DNA of 64,000 nucleotides from Firm-04 sp045600205 (GCA_045600205.1 JAZRXM010000014.1:65042-129041); one strand, 5' to 3'; counted from the stretch's first letter, positions 40,557-49,845 are shown. Notes: generated by a model not told the origin, from the letters alone. Numbers and translations: made by a program.

Positions 40557-43247
40557 TTAAGAAAGACGGATCAAACGAGCGATACCCTTCAGGATGAGAG
40601 ATGCATCATTTGCAGTGATTTCATTATCACTGTCGCAGTCAGCATTTGCTCTGCCCTGTGCAGTAATGGATACTTTTTCCTCGTTTGCGAAGCGGCTGAC
40701 AAGGACTGCATCAGCGATGCTGAGCTTGCCGTCGCAGTTAGCGTCACCAGCAACAGTCTTACCAACAGGAGCCTGTGTGGTAGTAACGGCCTTGGTGGTG
40801 GTGGTAGTCTGAGTGGTAGTTGCCTTAGTGGTGGTAGCTACAGTGGTCTGCTTTGCAGTCGGCTGCTGAGCAGTGTGTGCCAGCTCGATAACAGACTTGT
40901 ATGCAGGCTTCTCAGAGTAGTTGGAACCGAACAGCAGCGGGTTCTGCTGAGAACGCCAAGACACAGGGTCCATGGTACCCCAAACAGTTACTGCAGGAAC
41001 GTTCTGATAATTATCGAGTGCCAGGCTGAAGATGTCCTTGTACAGGGAAGCCTGTGCGTTGAAGTCGGAGCAGGTGATATCCAGCTCGGTGATCTGAACC
41101 TGGAGACCAGTGCTGATGAACTTCTTCATAGCATTGCCGTAAACGGACTTGCTGGGATAGCTGGTGTCAAGGTGGGACTGCATACCGATTGCATCGATGT
41201 AATCACCGGACTGCAGAACCTTCTTAGCCATGTTGTAGATGTCGTTGCACTTTGCATCCATGTACTCGTTGTAGTCGTTGATGCAGAGCTGGCAATCTGC
41301 CGGAGCATACTTTCTTGCAATCTGGAATGCCTTGGTTACGAAGCTGTCGTTACCATAGACACGAACCCAGTTGGAGTTGTTAGAAGGACGCATTCCGCCG
41401 CCGTCGTTTACGAACAGCTCGTTGCAGACGTCGTAAGAATACAGCTTCAGGTTCGGATACTGGGACTTGATTGCGCTGAAGGTGTTCTTGATCATGGATT
41501 CCAGACGGGCATCCATGGTGCTGGCGTTGACATAACCGCCGTTGCCGTTGAAGTTCTCACGGAAGAACCAGTCAGGAGTCTGGCTGTACCATACGAAGGT
41601 GTGGCCACGCATTGCGATGCCGTTATCCTGGCAGAACTTCATGGTGGATGCAACCTGATTCAGGCTGATTGCAACGTTGGTGCCGGAAGAACCGCCCTGG
41701 TTGACGATTGCTTCAGGCTTCAGTGCGTTTTCAGGGGTGATGGAGTTGAAGTGGTTCTTGATGAAGGTCTGACCCTGGCTGCCATTCAACTCGTTCGGGG
41801 ATACGGAAGTACCGATGCGGAAGAAGTTACCGAATGCGGTCTTCAGATAATTGGAAGAAGGATCGCCGTTGCCGGGAGCGGAAAGAACAACCTTGCCGCC
41901 GCCACCGGTAGGCGGAGTATAAGGATCATCAACATCATCGCCGCCGCCAGTGGTAGTTCCACTAGGTGCCTTGGTGCCGCCGCCGGTCTTTGCACCGTTT
42001 GCTTTGCCCTTGACTGCACAGAAGAAATCATCAACATAGAAATCATCAGTGCTGCCGGGGGTTTCGATGTAGACCTTTGCAGAAGATGCACCGGACGGTG
42101 CTGTGAACGAAGTGTTGCCGATTGCGGTCCACTCGCCAGCCTTTGCAGATGCAGTTGCGATCTCGATGTACTCGCCATCGCATTCCATGGTCATCTTGAA
42201 ATCATTTGCGGACTTTGATGCAACGGCTGCGCCGAAGCTGTAGGTCTCGCCGCCGGTCAGGCTGACAGGAATCTGAACGCCGTTCCAGTCTTCGCTTCTG
42301 TTCGTGCAGAGAGCTGCTTTGCTGCCGCTGTAAGCGCAGTCAGAAGTGGAGCTGACAGTTTCGGAAGATCTGCCGCCTGCATCGCCAACGCCGCTTTCAA
42401 AACCTTCGTTGAAGTAGTAGCCGTTGGCATCAGCTGTCATAGAACCTGTTGACGGGGTAGGATCATCATCACCACCGGGAATGATTTCATGGTGTTCGGG
42501 GTCAGTGTAAACATCCAGCGTGCTGACGTTTGCACGGCCGCTGGACTGCCAGCCTTCAGCATTCAGTGCAACCTCGTAGAGGTTACCGATGCCCCAGCCT
42601 TCATTTGCCCATGCTTTGAAGTGGTCAGATACGGTGATGTGACCGGAAGTTCTCTTCGACTGACGGACACTGAAGTACTGCTTGAAGGTTTCGTTGCCGC
42701 TGTTGATAGACGGACCGGTGTGATCCATCTGGAAGATCTTGTACTGTGCATTGTCGATGGTGACCATCTTGCCGTTGCCGTCCGGGCACCAGTCAACCCA
42801 GTCCTCGATGATGTAGTACTCAACCAGCGGAACATTGCCTGCGCCCTGGTTCTGGAACCAGCCGTAAACGCAAAGACGGGAGTTACCGCTTGCGCTGCCG
42901 GTCTGCTGATAGCTTGCGCTGTAATCCATGCCGATGTAGCTGTAAGAAGTTGCCTTCTGCCTGGAACCGAAGTCCAGACCACGACGAGCAAGGAAGTTTC
43001 CGCGGTTGACCGATGCGCTCCACTGTGCATCGAAGGTTGCGCCTTTGCCGAGTTTCATGGAGCCGCTACCGCCGGTGGTGTCCAGCCAGATCTCGTAGCT
43101 GAATCCGTCGCAGTTACCTTTGTGCTGGTTCTGACCGTTACCTACGGACAGTGTGTCGCCAACACTGGCTGCGGATGCCGGCATTGCCGGAATCGCTGTT
43201 GCAGCCATTACTGCGGCAGACAAAATGCCAAGTAATTTCCTTTTCAT
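40557..43247 (-). CDS. Bifunctional xylanase GH11-CBM22-GH10 with dockerin
   Basis: Secreted 896-residue cellulosomal xylanase. Signal peptide about 1-28. GH11 jelly-roll at 30-250: nucleophile E143 in PLVEYYIIEDW, acid/base E231 in VALNAEGWQSSG, with FKQYFSVRQSKRTSGHI. A CBM22-like module covers about 268-415. A Gly/Thr-rich linker leads to the GH10 barrel at about 455-793: acid/base E610 in YDVCNELF, nucleophile E721 in VQITELDIT. A threonine-rich linker precedes the dockerin at about 832-896 (DANCDGKLSIADAV; ADCDSDNEITANDA). Both catalytic pairs are intact. It would cut xylan backbones with two folds at once. GGGAGGATTTTT precedes the ATG. Confidence 0.95.
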   Translation of the reverse strand: MKRKLLGILSAAVMAATAIPAMPASAASVGDTLSVGNGQNQHKGNCDGFSYEIWLDTTGGSGSMKLGKGATFDAQWSASVNRGNFLARRGLDFGSRQKATSYSYIGMDYSASYQQTGSASGNSRLCVYGWFQNQGAGNVPLVEYYIIEDWVDWCPDGNGKMVTIDNAQYKIFQMDHTGPSINSGNETFKQYFSVRQSKRTSGHITVSDHFKAWANEGWGIGNLYEVALNAEGWQSSGRANVSTLDVYTDPEHHEIIPGGDDDPTPSTGSMTADANGYYFNEGFESGVGDAGGRSSETVSSTSDCAYSGSKAALCTNRSEDWNGVQIPVSLTGGETYSFGAAVASKSANDFKMTMECDGEYIEIATASAKAGEWTAIGNTSFTAPSGASSAKVYIETPGSTDDFYVDDFFCAVKGKANGAKTGGGTKAPSGTTTGGGDDVDDPYTPPTGGGGKVVLSAPGNGDPSSNYLKTAFGNFFRIGTSVSPNELNGSQGQTFIKNHFNSITPENALKPEAIVNQGGSSGTNVAISLNQVASTMKFCQDNGIAMRGHTFVWYSQTPDWFFRENFNGNGGYVNASTMDARLESMIKNTFSAIKSQYPNLKLYSYDVCNELFVNDGGGMRPSNNSNWVRVYGNDSFVTKAFQIARKYAPADCQLCINDYNEYMDAKCNDIYNMAKKVLQSGDYIDAIGMQSHLDTSYPSKSVYGNAMKKFISTGLQVQITELDITCSDFNAQASLYKDIFSLALDNYQNVPAVTVWGTMDPVSWRSQQNPLLFGSNYSEKPAYKSVIELAHTAQQPTAKQTTVATTTKATTTQTTTTTKAVTTTQAPVGKTVAGDANCDGKLSIADAVLVSRFANEEKVSITAQGRANADCDSDNEITANDASLILKGIARLIRLS

Positions 43248-43333
43248 AAAAATCCTCCCTTAATATATGTTTGGTTTTCACCAAGTGTTGCGGGCGAGGC
43301 AATTAGGGCGCGCTCGTCCCTTCCAACACCTAA

Positions 43334-43362
43334 AGTGTACCACACCGCCCCCGGTTTCGCAA
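43334..43362 (-). promoter_or_regulatory. Promoter of the xylanase gene
   Basis: Minus strand: TTGCGA, 17 bp, TACACT, about 87 bases upstream of the start. Confidence 0.65.
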
Positions 43363-43369
43363 GTAGGAT

Positions 43370-43405
43370 ATTGCGGACATTTGAAACAAGGTTGCCAAAT
43401 ATTGC
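43370..43405 (-). promoter_or_regulatory. Paired CCGCAATAT sites upstream of the xylanase promoter
   Basis: Minus strand CTCCGCAATATTTG and GTCCGCAATATCC with their GCAAT cores exactly 31 bp apart (about three helical turns), seven bases above the -35. Probable regulator site shared with the CE12 and GH5 genes. Confidence 0.45.
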
Positions 43406-43434
43406 GGAGATGTGAACGTCAAAAAAGTTAATTG

Positions 43435-44157
43435 TTAGTTAAGGTTTCCTGTATGAAACATCAGAACAGAAAGTGCAGTTAAGGGGGCTGTCTCACACCG
43501 CAAAATCCGCTTCCCAAGCCAAACAGGGGTCACACCATGCTGTCGTAACAGCACAATTTCCGATTCGTCAAAACCGCCCTCCGAGCCGATGAAAATCCCG
43601 TAATTTGTCTTATTTTGCGGTACCGCAGAAAATGAGATCCCGCCCTCGGATTCGTAGCAGACAAGCGAATAATCCAACTTCGATGCATTTTTTGCCGCTT
43701 CTTCCAGATTGTGCAGCGGCGCAATTTGTGGTATGATGCCTCTGCCCGATTGTTGTGCTGCATTCAGAGCAATATTTTGCAAACGTACCCGCTTTTTTTC
43801 AAAATCCTTCGCGGAAAGCCGCGAGATACACCGCGCCGTCAATACCGGCACAACCTCCGTTACCCCGAGTTCTACCGCTTTCTGGATGATCTGCTCGAAC
43901 TTGTCCGCTTTCGGTAACGCCTGATACAACGTCACATGGATAGTCGGCTCCGCACAGCACGGCGCACTGCTCAGAATATCCAGATATACCGTATCTGCTG
44001 TGATTTCCGATATCACACACTCGTAGTCAATGCCGCACGCACAGACCGTCAACGACTCCCCTGCACGCATCCGCAGCGAGCGTCCGATGTGATTTGCGTG
44101 CTCTCCTTTCAGATATGGGGCTTTTTCAGAAAAGGCATCCTCAAAAAATTTCGGCAT
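43435..44157 (-). CDS. rsmE: 16S rRNA (uracil1498-N3)-methyltransferase
   Basis: SPOUT-class enzyme methylating U1498 of 16S rRNA. N-terminal PUA-like start includes HANHIGRSLRMRAGE. The knot domain shows LPKADKFEQIIQKAVELGVTEVVPV, RLQNIALNAAQQSGRGIIP, and IGSEGGFDESEI, the SAM loop. Length is 240 residues. GAGGAAAACGCC precedes the ATG. Confidence 0.96.
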   Translation of the reverse strand: MPKFFEDAFSEKAPYLKGEHANHIGRSLRMRAGESLTVCACGIDYECVISEITADTVYLDILSSAPCCAEPTIHVTLYQALPKADKFEQIIQKAVELGVTEVVPVLTARCISRLSAKDFEKKRVRLQNIALNAAQQSGRGIIPQIAPLHNLEEAAKNASKLDYSLVCYESEGGISFSAVPQNKTNYGIFIGSEGGFDESEIVLLRQHGVTPVWLGKRILRCETAPLTALSVLMFHTGNLN

Positions 44158-44271
44158 GGCGTTTTCCTCACTTTATAATAGTATCGTGCGCGGATAGCTT
44201 TTTTGCTGCCGCATCCCATATACTATACCACATTTCCCCTCGGTTTGCAACATCCCGCCACAAAATAACTG

Positions 44272-44300
44272 TTGACGAATCCCGTTTTATCTGCTATAAT
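44272..44300 (+). promoter_or_regulatory. Promoter of the flippase gene
   Basis: TTGACG, 17 bp, TATAAT, in the divergent gap between rsmE and the flippase. Confidence 0.85.
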
Positions 44301-44343
44301 ATAGACTGTATGATTATATTCTTCTCGACAAAAGGATCCTTTC

Positions 44344-45771
44344 ATGAACAAATATAAGAAACTTGCCGCGAACACCGCAATCTTCGCGATCGGTTCCTTT
44401 GGCTCGAAAATTCTTGCGTTCCTCCTGACCCGCATCTATACGGGCTATATGACCGCAGGAATGTTCAATACCAAGGAAATCCTCGAAATGTGCGCGAACC
44501 TCCTCATTCCCGTGGTCAGCTTCTCTATCACGGACGCAGTCATCCGCTACGGTCTGGACAAAAACTACGATAAGAAAAATGTCCTCTCCAACGCTGTGGT
44601 CGCTCTCCTGTTCGGTATCGGCGGATTTTTACTGCTTTCGCCTTTGCTGCTCCTATACTCTGAAATCAGGCACTACTACTTCCTGCTTGTCGGCTATATC
44701 TGCATTTCCTGCTTCCGTCAGATTTCCACGCAGTTCGCACGCGCACGCGGACTCGTCACACTCTTCGCTGCCGACGGCATCTGCTGCACGCTGACCTTCT
44801 TAATCCTCAATATCGTCTTTATCGCAGGGTTCGGCTGGGGCATCACCGGCTTTATGCTCGCTACGCTCCTTTCAGACCTCCTCTCAGGCATCTCTGTCTG
44901 GGTGATTGCAAATCATAACCGGTTTTTTTCTTTCCGATACGTCGATAAGGAACTGCTCGGCGTCATGCTGCGCTTTTCCCTCCCGCTGATTCCTACCGCG
45001 ATCCTCTGGATCATCACGGGATTTTCCGACAGACTCTTTATCAGATATCTCGTCACACCCGCAAAATTCGGCATTGACGGTGCCACCGCGGCCGGCGTTT
45101 ACGGCGCATCTTCTAAAATTCCGAATTTGCTCTCTATGGTGTCCTCGGTGTTCTATCAGGCGTGGAACATGAGTGCCATCGCGGAGAATGACTCCAAGGA
45201 ACGCTCCAGATTCTACACGCAGATCTTCAGCGCGTACCAATCCATTCTCGTTCTTGCGTCTGCATTCATCATCCTGCTGGTACACCCGCTTTCCGACCTG
45301 CTCATCGACTACGGCAAAGACCCCGCTTTCCGCAATGCATTTCTCTACACACCGATGCTCGTCATTGCCGTGCTGCTGATGTGCCTCAATCAGTTTTTAT
45401 CAAGCATCTACACCGTTTCCAAGCATACCCGCAACAGCTTTTATACCAGTCTGATCGCCGCAGTGCTGAACCTGTTCCTCAACGCGGTGCTGATCCCCAG
45501 ATATGCGGTCTACGGTGCGATCTTCGCTACCATTTCCAGCTACCTCGTTTGCTATCTCATCCGTATCATTGACGCCAGACGCTTTATCACGTTCAAAGTC
45601 AACCACGCACTTTCCGTCACAAACCTGCTTTTGCTCGGCGGCATGAGCCTGCTCATTGTACTCGCTCCCGCACACTATTATCTGTGGCTGATTCTCATGC
45701 TGGTCGTTGTGCTCGCGCTCAACTTCCGCTCCCTGATTACGACCGCAAAGAAAATCCTCAAACGCGGCTGA
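44344..45771 (+). CDS. Wzx-like polysaccharide flippase (MOP superfamily)
   Basis: A 475-residue membrane transporter with about 14 hydrophobic segments. It starts KKLAANTAIFAIGSFGSKILAFLLTRIYTGYM, the usual polysaccharide-transporter N-terminus. Later SLPLIPTAILWIITGFSDRLFI and YGASSKIPNLLSMVSSVFYQAWNMSA are typical. It should flip lipid-linked sugar units across the membrane. No glycosyltransferase genes are adjacent in this window, so it is an orphan. AAAGGATCCTTTC precedes the ATG. Confidence 0.9.
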   Translation: MNKYKKLAANTAIFAIGSFGSKILAFLLTRIYTGYMTAGMFNTKEILEMCANLLIPVVSFSITDAVIRYGLDKNYDKKNVLSNAVVALLFGIGGFLLLSPLLLLYSEIRHYYFLLVGYICISCFRQISTQFARARGLVTLFAADGICCTLTFLILNIVFIAGFGWGITGFMLATLLSDLLSGISVWVIANHNRFFSFRYVDKELLGVMLRFSLPLIPTAILWIITGFSDRLFIRYLVTPAKFGIDGATAAGVYGASSKIPNLLSMVSSVFYQAWNMSAIAENDSKERSRFYTQIFSAYQSILVLASAFIILLVHPLSDLLIDYGKDPAFRNAFLYTPMLVIAVLLMCLNQFLSSIYTVSKHTRNSFYTSLIAAVLNLFLNAVLIPRYAVYGAIFATISSYLVCYLIRIIDARRFITFKVNHALSVTNLLLLGGMSLLIVLAPAHYYLWLILMLVVVLALNFRSLITTAKKILKRG

Positions 45772-45857
45772 TTTTTCCGCCGCATCAAAATCAAGGCTTC
45801 TAGCGGCTCTTTGCCGCTGCAAAATAACGTAATTTCAATTTTTGGAGGTACCCTGTC

Positions 45858-46301
45858 ATGTTAAATTTCGATTCCCGTTCCCTGCTGATCGCTATTCTTG
45901 TCCTGATCTTTTCACTCGTGGATTACTACATCCTGCGTGATATGATGTACGGCATTCTGCTCGGCAGCCGCAAGAAAAAGTCCGCTGATAAAATCATTTC
46001 CGAGCAGCCCTTCTTCAAAAAATTTACCCAGAGCTTCATCGCTGACCACATCGACAAGTATCAGGACACTTTCGCAAAATGGAGCAAAATCAAACTGTTC
46101 CAGTTCATCTTCTGCATCGTTCAGCTTGTCGCGCTCGGTCTGCTCATCTTCCTCAACCTCGTCGAATTCTGGGTCATCGCCATTATCTGCGGCGTCATCG
46201 CTGTCTACGACATCGTGCTGTTCTCCATTATGATGTCCCACACTGCTTCTTCTACCCTCAAAAAAAGCAGCAAGGGCTCCCCTTGGACCTTTGAACAGTA
46301 A
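45858..46301 (+). CDS. Small membrane protein with three or four helices
   Basis: A 147-residue protein with hydrophobic segments at about 8-27, 83-103 and 105-127, and a lysine-rich loop (SRKKKSADKI). GGAGGTACCCTGTC precedes the ATG. It lies between the flippase and the zinc-ribbon gene. Unknown family. Confidence 0.75.
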   Translation: MLNFDSRSLLIAILVLIFSLVDYYILRDMMYGILLGSRKKKSADKIISEQPFFKKFTQSFIADHIDKYQDTFAKWSKIKLFQFIFCIVQLVALGLLIFLNLVEFWVIAIICGVIAVYDIVLFSIMMSHTASSTLKKSSKGSPWTFEQ

Positions 46302-46318
46302 TTTCTTTGCGATGAACA

Positions 46319-46366
46319 GGCACTCCCCCACGCGATGATACATCCTGCGACGGGAAGTGCCTTTCT
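46319..46366 (+). terminator. Probable terminator after the small membrane protein
   Basis: GGCACT and AGTGCC arms with inner CCC/GGG pairing, then TTTCTC. The tail is short. Confidence 0.5.
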
Positions 46367-46414
46367 CATATATCCACTATCATCTGAATTTCATTTAAAA
46401 AGGAGATTTTTACT

Positions 46415-46777
46415 ATGGGAATGTTTGATAATCCGCTCGAAGATATCCGCTCCGTATTCGATACCGCTGCCCAGAAAACTGCCGAAGGGCTCGAAAACTC
46501 CAAAAGCTACGTGGAGCGCATGAAGCTCAAGAACGAACTCAACGATAAATACCGCCAGCTCGGTAAGGCAGAATATGAGTACGCTGTCGGCGAAACCGAC
46601 GACACCGACCCCATCGACACCCTCGTTGCCGAAATTACCGAACTGCGCAACGCTTATGTCGATATCTGCAAGGTGCTCCGCCGCGGCGAGGCCCCCATCT
46701 GCCCCAGATGCGGCAAGAAAAATATCGTCGGCAACAGCTACTGCTCTGAATGCGGCGCACGCCTCTATACCGACTGA
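46415..46777 (+). CDS. Zinc-ribbon protein
   Basis: A 120-residue cytoplasmic protein: helical N-terminal two-thirds (EGLENSKSYVERMKLKNEL) and a C-terminal double-CxxC ribbon, CPRCGKKNIVGNSYCSECG. Function unknown; such ribbons often mediate protein contacts. It starts behind AAAGGAG and ends four bases before rlmD. Confidence 0.85.
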   Translation: MGMFDNPLEDIRSVFDTAAQKTAEGLENSKSYVERMKLKNELNDKYRQLGKAEYEYAVGETDDTDPIDTLVAEITELRNAYVDICKVLRRGEAPICPRCGKKNIVGNSYCSECGARLYTD

Positions 46778-46780
46778 CCC

Positions 46781-48163
46781 ATGAAAAAACACGCTATCTC
46801 TGCGCCCGTCCAGAAAAATCAGTGCGTCCCGCTGACCATCACGGGTATGACCGCCGAGGGAAACGGCGTCGGGAAATTTGATGGGTTCGCCGTCTTTGTC
46901 CCCCAGACCGCAATCGGCGACTCCATTACCGCCAAAATCGTCAAGGTCGAACAACACTTCGCCTACGGCATCATCGAGGAACTGATTACCCCCTCCGCAG
47001 ACCGCATCGAACCAGACTGCCCCGTTTTTGCCTCCTGCGGCGGCTGCGTGTTCCGCCATGTCAGCTACGACGCGGAACAACGCTACAAAACTGCCCTCGT
47101 CACGGACGCTTTTGCTCGCATCGGCGGCATTTCTCCCAAGGAAATGCTCCCCATTTTCGGCGCGGAAACCCTCGACGCCTGCCGCAATAAGGCTCAATAT
47201 CCATGCGGTACCGCCGAGGACGGCTCTTTGCAATTCGGATTTTATGCGGCGCGCTCGCACAGGCTCGTCCCCTACGGGGAATGCCGCTTGCAGCCGCCCA
47301 TTTTTTCGCAGATACTCGAAAAATGCAAAACTTTACTCCAAAATATCACGCCCTATGACGAGAAAACCGCCAAGGGCGTGCTTCGCCATGTCTATCTGCG
47401 ACAGGGATTCCATAGCGGCGAAATCATGGTGTGCTTTATCGCTGCAAAAAAAATTCTCAACACCCTGCGTCCTGTCGGCGAGGAACTGATGCGCGAATTC
47501 CCCAGCGTTTGCTCGGTTATGCTCAACATCAACAGCAAACCTACAAACGTCATTCTCGGCAATAAAACCGTTTGCGTCTGCGGAAAAGATACCATCGCCG
47601 ACATTTTCTGCGGTATTCCCGTTTCTCTCAGCGCGGAAAGCTTCTATCAGGTCAACACGGCACAGGCGGAACGCCTCTTTGCTGAGGCAAAACGCCTCGC
47701 CAACCCACAGAAAAATGAGCTGCTGCTCGATTTGTACTGCGGCACGGGCGTCATCGGTCTTTCTATGGCTGACTGCGCCGGCAGCATCATCGGCGTCGAA
47801 ATCGTCGAACAGGCAGTCACCGACGCTATCGCCAACGCCAAACGGGCAGGTATCTCCAATGCACGTTTTTTTGCCGGAGATGCCGGAAAAATCACCGCCG
47901 ACTTCGCCGCAAACAAGCAGAAACCCGATATCATCGTTCTCGACCCGCCCCGCAAAGGCTGCGACACCATCACCCTCGATGCCTGCATTCATATGTCCCC
48001 CAAACGCATCGTCATGGTTTCCTGTAACCCAGCCACCGCCGCACGCGATGTCAAATACCTCTCCGAACACGGCTTCTCTTTCGATGTCCTACGCCCCGTC
48101 GATCTGTTTCCGCGGACAGGGCACGTTGAGTGCGTAGTTCTGCTGTCACGAGAAAAATCTTAA
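46781..48163 (+). CDS. rlmD: 23S rRNA (uracil-5)-methyltransferase, RlmCD/RumA type
   Basis: SAM enzyme making m5U in 23S rRNA. It has a TRAM domain (residues 10-70: GMTAEGNGVGKFDGFAVFVP), iron-sulfur cysteines (CPVFASCGGCVFRH near 82-95 plus a later Cys), SAM motif LLDLYCGTGVIGL, DPPRKGCD and the catalytic cysteine in VSCNPATAARD. Length 460 residues. It is the last clear chromosomal gene before the mobile element. Gram-positive enzymes of this type may modify two sites. Confidence 0.93.
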   Translation: MKKHAISAPVQKNQCVPLTITGMTAEGNGVGKFDGFAVFVPQTAIGDSITAKIVKVEQHFAYGIIEELITPSADRIEPDCPVFASCGGCVFRHVSYDAEQRYKTALVTDAFARIGGISPKEMLPIFGAETLDACRNKAQYPCGTAEDGSLQFGFYAARSHRLVPYGECRLQPPIFSQILEKCKTLLQNITPYDEKTAKGVLRHVYLRQGFHSGEIMVCFIAAKKILNTLRPVGEELMREFPSVCSVMLNINSKPTNVILGNKTVCVCGKDTIADIFCGIPVSLSAESFYQVNTAQAERLFAEAKRLANPQKNELLLDLYCGTGVIGLSMADCAGSIIGVEIVEQAVTDAIANAKRAGISNARFFAGDAGKITADFAANKQKPDIIVLDPPRKGCDTITLDACIHMSPKRIVMVSCNPATAARDVKYLSEHGFSFDVLRPVDLFPRTGHVECVVLLSREKS

Positions 48164-48210
48164 AGCGGCGTATTTACGCGGTTTGTCGGCATCACCATTT
48201 TCCGATAGCC

Positions 48211-48350
48211 GCAGTTTCACCCACTCAAAATCTGTATGCGGAAACAGGTAAAAGGGCAAAATGGCATACACGGCACATCTGACAACCAATCCGCACACTT
48301 TGATTTTTGACAACCAAATCACGCACTCGATTTAGGGTGCGTGAAACTGC
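48211..48350. repeat. 22-bp inverted repeat in the element's flank
   Basis: Arms at 48211-48232 and 48329-48350 match at 19 of 22 positions. Between them are two direct copies of TGACAACC (28-bp period), with an inverted GGTTGTCA further on at 48474. Structured, non-coding; a possible recombination or attachment region. Confidence 0.5.
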
Positions 48351-48359
48351 TTTTTCCGA

Positions 48360-48395
48360 TTTTTCAGTGTGTGAATTGAATGTTGCACTGAAAAA
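48360..48395. other. Perfect 10-bp hairpin
   Basis: TTTTTCAGTG and CACTGAAAAA with a 16-base loop, next to the inverted repeat. It may be a terminator for rightward rlmD transcripts or part of the attachment region. Confidence 0.4.
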
Positions 48396-48514
48396 CAGCG
48401 TAAAATCGCAGAAAAACGACTTGCCAAAAGTTGCGATTCGGGTGATTGCAAAATAGGGTTGAGTGTGGGGAAAGGTTGTCATATGCCATTGAACCCCAAA
48501 CAAGAGAAGACATC

Positions 48515-48835
48515 ATGATAGTAAAATGGAAAGCTGCATGGTATTAGTTAGATCAGACGGTCATCGTCGAAGAAAAAAACTGGTTTATTCTGCCGACATA
48601 CGAAGCCGTACATTCATTTTAAACGGACCATATTACTCTGAGAAATACATTCAGAAGCCTCGTGGAAACGTTACATTTAACAGATAGAAATAGCCTCGCG
48701 CCGCTGAATACTGCACATTTGGCTACTCTACAGTTTGGTTATTTGAGGATTGATACACTGAAGTTTGGATGTTTGCCGGCAGGATGCACAATGGATTATA
48801 TAAATTATGTGGAGGGAATGAATGATGAAAATTAA
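48515..48835 (+). pseudogene. Possible broken reading frame at the element boundary
   Basis: A frame from ATG 48515 reads like coding sequence (VIVEEKNWFILPTYEAVHS; later MDYINYVEGMNDEN) but has stops at codons 11 and 36. It ends overlapping the next gene's start. It could be a decayed gene; I recognise no family. Apart from this, 48396-48821 holds nothing I can name. Confidence 0.3.
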
Positions 48836-49754
48836 AGGAATCGGTGCAACGACAGGTGTTGATAGACACAATTGCAGAATCACTAAAGAGGCACTAGAAA
48901 ATGCAATAGAAAAGCTGAATACAGGGAAGTATGTTCCTTCAATGGGCTTAGATCATGATAGTTCACTAATGCCCATTGGAAAAACGTACAAGGCAGAATT
49001 AGTACCACTTAAAGGTGGAGAATATGGTGCTTATATTTATCAGGAAACTTTTGAAAACTTTAATGTCTTTGATTCCAAAGCCTTTGGAACATTGTATGAA
49101 GCATCAATTAGTACAGATTCACGCCCTTTTGCTGATACTGAACCAGAAAGCATAGAAAAATTAACCGTCCAGTTAGATCCTGTCAACTTTGGATATGAAG
49201 CTTTTGACCCCATAAAAGAACAAATCAAAAAAGAATTAGATGTTGAGATAGATACTTTTATGAGGAAATCACTTATTCCTGATCCTGAAGTTGTCATAGA
49301 TTTTATTAAAGACTCATTCATATTGTTAGCAGCAACTCAAACGGTAAACAAAACGGTAGAGAAGCTTTCATCAGACGGCTCTAATCTGTATGATAAAATT
49401 AAGCAAATAATTATAAAAGTTGTAAAATATATTAAATCCTCTAATCGTCCTATAACATATGTCATGAAGGAAAACAGAGGTTATATTTTAGAACTATTGG
49501 TAAGAACTGCTGATCCTAATGTTTTGTTTCAAGCTCTTTCATCAGAAAAACTTTCTTTCATAAATGATATAGATAGAACAAAAGATGTTATTGATGAGCC
49601 TACGTATAAAATCCAATTTATGTATAATGAAGATAAATCCTGCTGGGAATTTAACTATCTTTCCACATCAACTGGAAAAGTAATTGGCTCAGAGAAATGT
49701 TATAAAAGAACAATGAAATTAAGCTCTGAATTCCTAAAAAAGTACAAACCATAA
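48822..49754 (+). CDS. AT-rich element protein with prohead-protease-like N-terminus
   Basis: A 310-residue protein, visibly AT-richer than the chromosome and the recombinases. Its N-terminus (GIGATTGVDRHNCRITKEAL, then GLDHDSSLMPIGKTYKA and ISTDSRPF) follows the pattern of phage prohead proteases, with H45 as a candidate catalytic histidine and a serine near 96-100. The remaining 180 residues are helical, then mixed, with no recognised domain. The start is ATG 48822 or 48825; the second has better spacing from GGAGGG. It stands alone, opposite to the recombinases. Assignment is tentative. Confidence 0.55.
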   Translation: MMKIKGIGATTGVDRHNCRITKEALENAIEKLNTGKYVPSMGLDHDSSLMPIGKTYKAELVPLKGGEYGAYIYQETFENFNVFDSKAFGTLYEASISTDSRPFADTEPESIEKLTVQLDPVNFGYEAFDPIKEQIKKELDVEIDTFMRKSLIPDPEVVIDFIKDSFILLAATQTVNKTVEKLSSDGSNLYDKIKQIIIKVVKYIKSSNRPITYVMKENRGYILELLVRTADPNVLFQALSSEKLSFINDIDRTKDVIDEPTYKIQFMYNEDKSCWEFNYLSTSTGKVIGSEKCYKRTMKLSSEFLKKYKP

Positions 49755-49793
49755 TATGTAAAATAATTCTTAAAGAGCATAGTTGTGATGAAT

Positions 49794-49831
49794 AAAAACA
49801 GCCCCGCACCACTGAAACCAGTGATACGGGG
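49794..49831 (-). terminator. Terminator after the recombinase operon
   Basis: Minus strand: CCCCGTATCACTG, GTTT, CAGTGGTGCGGGG, then CTGTTTTT. Serves the leftward recombinases and faces the AT-rich gene. Confidence 0.8.
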
Positions 49832-49845
49832 ATTGCTCTATCTAT

